Positions 59,547-64,000 of a DNA stretch of 64,000 bases are shown here, one piece after another. The notes below the pieces were generated by a model that had not been told where the DNA came from, did not search any database, and saw only the letters and a program-made list of their open reading frames with translations. The DNA is from Ignavibacteriota bacterium (GTDB taxonomy: Bacteria > Bacteroidota > Ignavibacteria > Tepidaquicellales > Tepidaquicellaceae): positions 43,108-107,107 of the forward strand of contig JAPLFJ010000064.1 in the NCBI GenBank assembly GCA_026390735.1, read 5' to 3'. Position numbers and translations under genes: made by a program. Within the stretch, counting starts at the first letter, position 1. Each line of letters begins with the position of its first letter.

Positions 59547-60488
59547 ATGAAAAAGATATTACTTGTGTTATTATTCTTTTCGATTTGTATAAACGAAGCA
59601 GAATCACACGATACAAACGCAGTAAAATACTTTCCATTAACAGTCGGTAATGTTTATTTGTATAGTGATTATTCTTGCTGTCCTCCTCATAGTTCTTATA
59701 TAAAATCCAGAGTGACTCAAGAATCGATAATAAATAATAAGAAATATTATTATTGCACAAATTTTCCTATCAGTACGGAAGGCGATTTTGTAAATGGTTG
59801 GTACAGAGTCGATTCGTTATCAGGAAATCTATACAGGTATGACAGTAATAATTCCTGTATATTTATTCCTTACGAAAAATTTATCGATAGTCTCTCGGCA
59901 TTAAACGGAGATTCAATTAAATCATGTGGAATCTACACCTCAGTATTTTGCTTTGGTACTTCAAATATTAGTTTGTTTGGTAATACTTATACAGCAAAAA
60001 AGTTTTGGCAAGGACTTGGCTCAGGTTCTTATTCCGGGTACTATCAGTATTTTTATATTAAGGATATCGGTTATTACAAGCGCTATTCTGAATATAATCA
60101 TCCACCATCCAACGCATCAGCAACTTTGATAGGGTGCTATGTAAACGGAGTATTATATGGCGATACATCAACAACAGATATTAGAAAATTGTCATCTGAT
60201 ATTCCGTTATCATTTGCTCTTGCACAAAACTATCCGAACCCTTTTAACCCAACTACAAAGATAAAGTTTGATGTTGTAAAATCAGGTAATGTGAAAATAT
60301 TGGTTTATGATATTTTAGGCCGCGAAGTTCAAACACTCGTAAATGAAATGCTGCAACCCGGCAAGTATGAGACGACTTTCGATGGCTCCAACTTAACAAG
60401 CGGAATATATTTCTACCGGCTGACTGCTTTGGATAATTCTTCGAATGTAACGTTTACAGAGACAAAGAGGTTAGTATATTTAAAGTGA
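59547..60488 (+). CDS. T9SS type A sorting domain protein
   Basis: A 313-residue secreted protein. The signal is KKILLVLLFFSICINEAES. Residues 25-215 form one domain beginning VKYFPLTVGNVYLYSDYSCC with a Cys pair; FPLTVGNxWxY openings are common in Ignavibacteria cargo proteins of unknown role. The end is a T9SS type A domain: ALAQNYPNPFNPTTKIKFDV, VYDILGREVQTLVNEML, FDGSNLTSGIYFYRL and TKRLVYLK. The gene lies 16 bases before the next secreted protein, so the two may be co-expressed. Confidence 0.87.
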   Translation: MKKILLVLLFFSICINEAESHDTNAVKYFPLTVGNVYLYSDYSCCPPHSSYIKSRVTQESIINNKKYYYCTNFPISTEGDFVNGWYRVDSLSGNLYRYDSNNSCIFIPYEKFIDSLSALNGDSIKSCGIYTSVFCFGTSNISLFGNTYTAKKFWQGLGSGSYSGYYQYFYIKDIGYYKRYSEYNHPPSNASATLIGCYVNGVLYGDTSTTDIRKLSSDIPLSFALAQNYPNPFNPTTKIKFDVVKSGNVKILVYDILGREVQTLVNEMLQPGKYETTFDGSNLTSGIYFYRLTALDNSSNVTFTETKRLVYLK

Positions 60489-60503
60489 CACTTTTAACCT
60501 GAG

Positions 60504-62891
60504 ATGGAAATGAAAAAGAGATTTATACTTTTACTGATATTTATGAATTGCATTATAGCATTCCCGAATGTCTTTTCGCAAAGTCAGGGAAGCGGATTTT
60601 ATCTTGGCACGTTTCATTTCCCGAATATGGCAACGTACCACAGTCAGGCATTTATGGAAAGGTATTCTCAGCTTAGCTACAATTCAATGATTGGATACAT
60701 TGCCCACGTCGATACAGATAAAACCTGCATACCATTCGTGTGGGGCGGATTCTACGATGCGATTACTCCCGATTACTACGGCAGACTTAGCAATATGATT
60801 ACAAACGGGTTTGAAAAATACTTTGGCGCAAACAACTTTATGCTTCTGCTCGAAAGAGAAAAGATTCTCCGTCCCGCTTACGGGCAGAGCAGCAAATATC
60901 AGGCAGAATATAAACCTTCGGAACTTCAGAACTACCGTCCAGCTTACGGATACACTTACGTTTATGGCGATGTGGTTACAGACGGGAATGCGGAAGTCAG
61001 GAAATGCAAAACAGGCGTAAACACAGCAGGATATATGCTTAGCGGTCTTTATGAAAACCTTGAACAGGTAAACTTCTACACTCAGCAGGAAAGAAGAAAC
61101 GATTATGGTTTGCTTCATAATATGAACGACAGAAAAAGTCATACGAACAGATGGTACATTAATCCGCGCATAAAAATAGACCCTGTTTTTGCTGCTGCTA
61201 ACCCTGACGCTGCTGTGGTTTCTGTAATAACTAAAAACTACGCAGGCAGAACAATTGACTCAACTGTTCTAACCTGCAGAAACTTCGGCAAGCTCACAAA
61301 CGGCAGATTAAATTATAACGGAGATTATGTTGAACACTTCTATAAAGGCGGGAATGAAAACACCTTATTCTTCATAAACGTACTGGCTGACGATTTAACA
61401 TCGGGAATCATTCCTTATCAAGGACCTCATTATTTAGACCACAGCAAAGTAGATTATCAGGTTTACTGGCACGGCAAAGCAGATGTGTACGTGGATTACG
61501 TAAAGGTGGAAGATGAATGGGCTCACGATTTACTTACTGACTCTGACCTGCTTACACCGGATAAAGACTTTAAAGCAAAAGTTAATGCAGAGCTCGATAT
61601 GTTCGTCAGAAACGGATACACAAACACAGCTCAATACTTTTATCTGGATGAATTTAATTACAATAACCTGCCGTGCATTGCTTACGTGAATGAACTTATC
61701 AGGAATAAAATTTCAAACTCAGAACTTGTAGTGCTTACGAATGATTATCTTACAAGGTCGCGCATAGGTTCGGGTCTGAAAAACGGTCCCGTTTATTCGG
61801 ACAAATACAATTATATGTTTTCATCGGGAGCGGTGAAAGATTTCTTCCTTACGGAAATTTATCCATTCGACGATTCCATACCTTTGCCTGCAACAATTCC
61901 TATGCTTCCGAACAAAGGAACTTACCGCGGGACTGTGGGCTACATTACCGTGCCGAATAACAGTTATAACGACAGACTGCATTACAATCTTGAAAGAGGT
62001 TTTAACTATCCCGAAGTAAACGCAAACAACGGACAGGTACCAAGTTATATGGACAGGTATAGAAAATGCGCTTACACTCTGAAGAACAATGACATTAAGA
62101 TTCTTGGAATAGCATTGCCGTTTCACACAGAAGAAATCGAGTTTGGCGTAAGAATGAGGGAGCCGACTGTGGAAGAAATGAATATGATGTCTTATCTTGC
62201 AATGGCGTACGGCGCAAATGCAATATATGAGTTTTCTTTCGGAAGCAGGAAAAGGCAGAGCAGTCCCGATTATTACAGCTGGGGTATAGACAGCATAAAC
62301 AAATATGTACATCCGTGCGACGAAACGAGCGCACCGAAGTATTACAATTACTACGGTCAGGCACAGTATGCTGGCATATTAAAACTTAATGCAGGTTTAA
62401 GGAAGCTCGGTGATTTTATGTACGATAAATCCAAAGGCCCTCTGGTTTACGAGGACACACGAACAATAAACTCAAAGTTCGGAAACCCGAATGATGCAGA
62501 CAGTTACGGACTGCCGTTTAAGTATGTACAAGATATACAGTCAGTCTTTTACAGCGGCGGATACAACGATAATAATACAGACCCTTCGGAAAAGCGTTAC
62601 TGGGAAATAGGGTTTTTCAATCCACGACAATCGGAAGCGGGAAGTAATGAGAAATATTTCATTGCCGTAAACAAACGCTGTGCCCCGGGCGATAAAAGCA
62701 CGGGCGACTACAGACAATTGCGAATAAAGTTTGATGCTTCACAGCTATCGGGTGCAAACAGCTGGGTTGTTAAAGATGCTCTTACAAATGCAGTCGTAGC
62801 ATCATTCGATAAAAACTCCGGTGCTTATGTTACAATAGGTGAGTTCCAGCCGGGCGAGGGAAAGCTGTTTGTTCTGATGCCCGCAAACTAA
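60504..62891 (+). CDS. Large exported protein, possibly a TIM-barrel hydrolase
   Basis: A 795-residue protein with a Sec signal (KKRFILLLIFMNCIIAFPNV, cleavage after FSQ). ATG at 60504 or 60510 can both serve. There is no T9SS tail; the last residues are IGEFQPGEGKLFVLMPAN, an ending (PGExKLFxL) seen in C-terminal beta domains of glycoside hydrolases. The middle has TAQYFYLDEFNYNNL, IKILGIALPFHTEEIEFGVR and MAYGANAIYEFSFGSRKRQS, which look like strands of a TIM barrel with acidic residues at their ends (Asp/Glu of YLDEF). I do not recognise the family and see no certain catalytic pair. It would act in the periplasm or outside. Confidence 0.7.
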   Translation: MEMKKRFILLLIFMNCIIAFPNVFSQSQGSGFYLGTFHFPNMATYHSQAFMERYSQLSYNSMIGYIAHVDTDKTCIPFVWGGFYDAITPDYYGRLSNMITNGFEKYFGANNFMLLLEREKILRPAYGQSSKYQAEYKPSELQNYRPAYGYTYVYGDVVTDGNAEVRKCKTGVNTAGYMLSGLYENLEQVNFYTQQERRNDYGLLHNMNDRKSHTNRWYINPRIKIDPVFAAANPDAAVVSVITKNYAGRTIDSTVLTCRNFGKLTNGRLNYNGDYVEHFYKGGNENTLFFINVLADDLTSGIIPYQGPHYLDHSKVDYQVYWHGKADVYVDYVKVEDEWAHDLLTDSDLLTPDKDFKAKVNAELDMFVRNGYTNTAQYFYLDEFNYNNLPCIAYVNELIRNKISNSELVVLTNDYLTRSRIGSGLKNGPVYSDKYNYMFSSGAVKDFFLTEIYPFDDSIPLPATIPMLPNKGTYRGTVGYITVPNNSYNDRLHYNLERGFNYPEVNANNGQVPSYMDRYRKCAYTLKNNDIKILGIALPFHTEEIEFGVRMREPTVEEMNMMSYLAMAYGANAIYEFSFGSRKRQSSPDYYSWGIDSINKYVHPCDETSAPKYYNYYGQAQYAGILKLNAGLRKLGDFMYDKSKGPLVYEDTRTINSKFGNPNDADSYGLPFKYVQDIQSVFYSGGYNDNNTDPSEKRYWEIGFFNPRQSEAGSNEKYFIAVNKRCAPGDKSTGDYRQLRIKFDASQLSGANSWVVKDALTNAVVASFDKNSGAYVTIGEFQPGEGKLFVLMPAN

Positions 62892-62912
62892 TATTATTTG
62901 AAACTTCTAAAA

Positions 62913-62980
62913 TTCCCCTCCTTTGGAGGGGTGTCTCTGTTCGCTTTAGCGAACAGAGACGGGGTGGTTTCCTCCCCAAT
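62913..62980. repeat. Composite palindromic repeat (CCCCTCC..GGAGGGG plus 13-bp hairpin)
   Basis: Hairpin 1: CCCCTCC (62915-62921) with GGAGGGG (62925-62931). Hairpin 2: a perfect 13-bp stem (62933-62945 with 62948-62960) with a 2-nt loop. It ends GACGGGGTGGTTTCCTCCCC. I recall this CCCCTCC...GACGGGGTGGTT architecture as a very common intergenic repeat of Bacteroidota and relatives. Confidence 0.8.
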
Positions 62981-63048
62981 CTTTAATGTTTGGAAGTGCG
63001 AATGCTTACGCATTTAATCTGCCGAAGGCCCGCCGTCTTTTTGGAGGA

Positions 63049-63144
63049 TATATTTTATATTTGATATTTTATATTTAATATTTATTGCATCCAATCATAC
63101 CATAAAAATCAGTAAATTTGAACAATTGATAATCTCATTATAAT
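63049..63144 (+). promoter_or_regulatory. Leader shared with the gene at 59547, copy 2, with TAnnTTTG box
   Basis: Aligns with 59451-59546. TAAATTTG at 63113-63120 fits the Bacteroidota -7 element; a TTG at 63085-63087 lies 25 bases upstream, rather far. The alignment places the TTG start at 63145 opposite the ATG at 59547, which supports the TTG start. Confidence 0.5.
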
Positions 63145-63897
63145 TTGAAAAAGTATTTACTAATAGTATCATTATTATTCATGTTCTCTCCTTCTCTCCA
63201 TTCCCAATGGATTCAGCAGAACTGGCCTGTGTTTGAAAATTCATATGGTGTTAAATTTTTTGATGAAAACACAGGACTTGTTGCTATGAAAACATTTCCG
63301 TCATCATTATACAAAATTTACAGAACAACAAACGGCGGGTTTAACTGGAGTGAAAATTATTATGCACAAATCTATGGAATGCAGAAAATTGATAGCAACA
63401 CTGCATACTGTTGGGGACAAAATCCGACTACGGGTTACGATAAGTTGTTTCGAACATTCGACAAAGGATTGTCCTGGGACAGCATTAATTTTGGCTTAAA
63501 TTCTCTTCCCGATATTTACTTCCTTACTAAAGATACAGGTTGGGTAACAATATTTGATGGGAATTCCACAAAGTTGTATAAAACTAACGATGGTGGTATT
63601 ACTTTAACATTATTAAATTCTACAGGACATTATCTGACCACTTCATATTTTCTTAAAGGGAAATATAATGGTAATTATGTTGGTTATCGTTCTTATATGG
63701 AAGCCATCAAGAAAACAACTGATGGAGGATATAACTGGATTGACTTGCCTGCATTGCCTATAATCCCTGAATATGATAGAAATATAAAATCATTAACAAC
63801 GTATAATATAACTAATATTGTCTTCTTAAACAAAGATACGGGTTGGGTTTGTAATGGTTCCTATGCACACGACAGTAAAATAATGGAGAAAAAATAA
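63145..63897 (+). pseudogene. YCF48-like secreted protein, probably truncated by an insertion
   Basis: A 250-residue product starting with TTG. The signal is KKYLLIVSLLFMFSPSLHSQ. Repeats of the YCF48/BNR kind follow (YKIYRTTNGGFNWSENYY, DKLFRTFDKGLSWDSINF, GWVTIFDGNSTKLYKTNDGG, MEAIKKTTDGGYNWIDL). The frame stops in SKIMEKK within what should be another repeat of the type (I/L)xKTTNGG, and no T9SS sorting domain is present although sister genes have one. What follows (63898 onward) looks like the end of a mobile element. The gene is therefore most likely cut off. It could also be a naturally short exported protein. Confidence 0.6.
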
Positions 63898-64000
63898 AGT
63901 ATTCCTTTGTTATAAGTAAGTAGCAAACAAAACTTAAAGACGAAAGGAATACTTCTTATGAGTAATAATATAAAGCAATTGGAAAATATATTTCAAGACA
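63898..64000 (+). mobile_element. Probable left end of an insertion element (runs off the window)
   Basis: Directly after the broken gene an 11-bp perfect inverted repeat appears (AGTATTCCTTT at 63898-63908, AAAGGAATACT at 63943-63953). The right arm contains the AAAGGA ribosome site of a new frame that starts ATG at 63958. Hairpins that hide the transposase ribosome site are common near IS ends. No terminal repeat or target duplication can be checked because the window ends. Confidence 0.4.
63958..64000 (+). CDS. 5' end of a downstream gene, possibly transposase
   Basis: ATG at 63958 with an AAAGGA ribosome site nine bases upstream. The visible product is SNNIKQLENIFQD after the Met, too short to identify. 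A transposase is suspected from context only. Confidence 0.45.
   Translation, partial: MSNNIKQLENIFQD

Larger units (their letters stand above)
62892..63144. other. Spacer with composite palindrome and shared leader
   Basis: Holds a composite palindromic repeat (62913-62980), a GCCGAAGGCCCGCCGTC word near 63022 related to the one at 57439, and a leader shared with 59451-59546. No gene. Confidence 0.7.

Overview
The window looks like a chromosome segment of a free-living bacterium of the Ignavibacteria lineage (Bacteroidota/Chlorobiota group). The evidence is four proteins ending in a type IX secretion (T9SS) type A sorting domain of the YQNYPNPFNP kind, a SusC/CirA-like TonB receptor ending in Phe, many Bacteroidota-style lipoproteins, an exact TTG-N19-TAnnTTTG promoter at 49094-49123, and families of short intergenic repeats familiar from that group. 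The DNA is AT-rich, weak start codons (TTG, GTG) are common, and no rRNA, tRNA or CRISPR array is visible. The phylum assignment is inferred from these traits only.

Layout. 1-902: 3' end of a T9SS-exported BNR/sialidase-like protein. 1072-13793: housekeeping genes on the + strand (glycogen synthase, heptose-bisphosphate-phosphatase-like HAD enzyme, a lipoprotein/outer-membrane-protein pair, RpiB, GlyA, TatC, polyprenyl synthase, MenA-like prenyltransferase, MFS transporter, TonB receptor). 14086-14601: a lipoprotein thioredoxin. 14713-18217: a compact minus-strand operon of three glycosyltransferases and an FkbM methyltransferase. 18466-24510: LemA, a nucleotidyltransferase/degenerate-mutase fusion, PTS IIA, methylmalonyl-CoA epimerase and a DUF47-PiT phosphate uptake pair. 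24554-34033: SDR, META lipoprotein, TPR proteins, a rhodanese/DoxX/DUF1573 periplasmic operon, DUF3829 lipoprotein, RuvB and a large T9SS cargo. 34330-38525: a five-gene module (helical protein, SPFH-SHOCT protein, three zinc-ribbon proteins). 38586-42665: an orphan MNT nucleotidyltransferase, a repeat-filled spacer, then methyltransferase, flippase and epimerase. 42805-48948: a YCF48-like T9SS cargo, FkbM methyltransferase, a small lipoprotein, a DUF6266-like protein behind tandem repeats, and an unusual SLOG/IF-2B fusion. 49156-53068: a four-gene operon with two D-Ala-D-Ala-ligase-like ATP-grasp enzymes, a GNAT acetyltransferase and a lysine 2,3-aminomutase. 53313-55633: an envelope/ECF-sigma locus. 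55630-59214: rhomboid, PyrD and HutU on the minus strand. 59547-64000: secreted proteins and what looks like the left end of an insertion element.

The strongest candidates for undescribed biology are the ATP-grasp/ATP-grasp/GNAT/KamA operon, which may make a modified beta-lysine-containing small molecule; the YpsA-related SLOG plus IF-2B fusion; the SPFH/zinc-ribbon module, which recalls the B. subtilis ydjFGHI stress locus; and intergenic arrays of 9-11-bp-phased micro-repeats. All functional claims come from reading motifs by eye; no database search was run.
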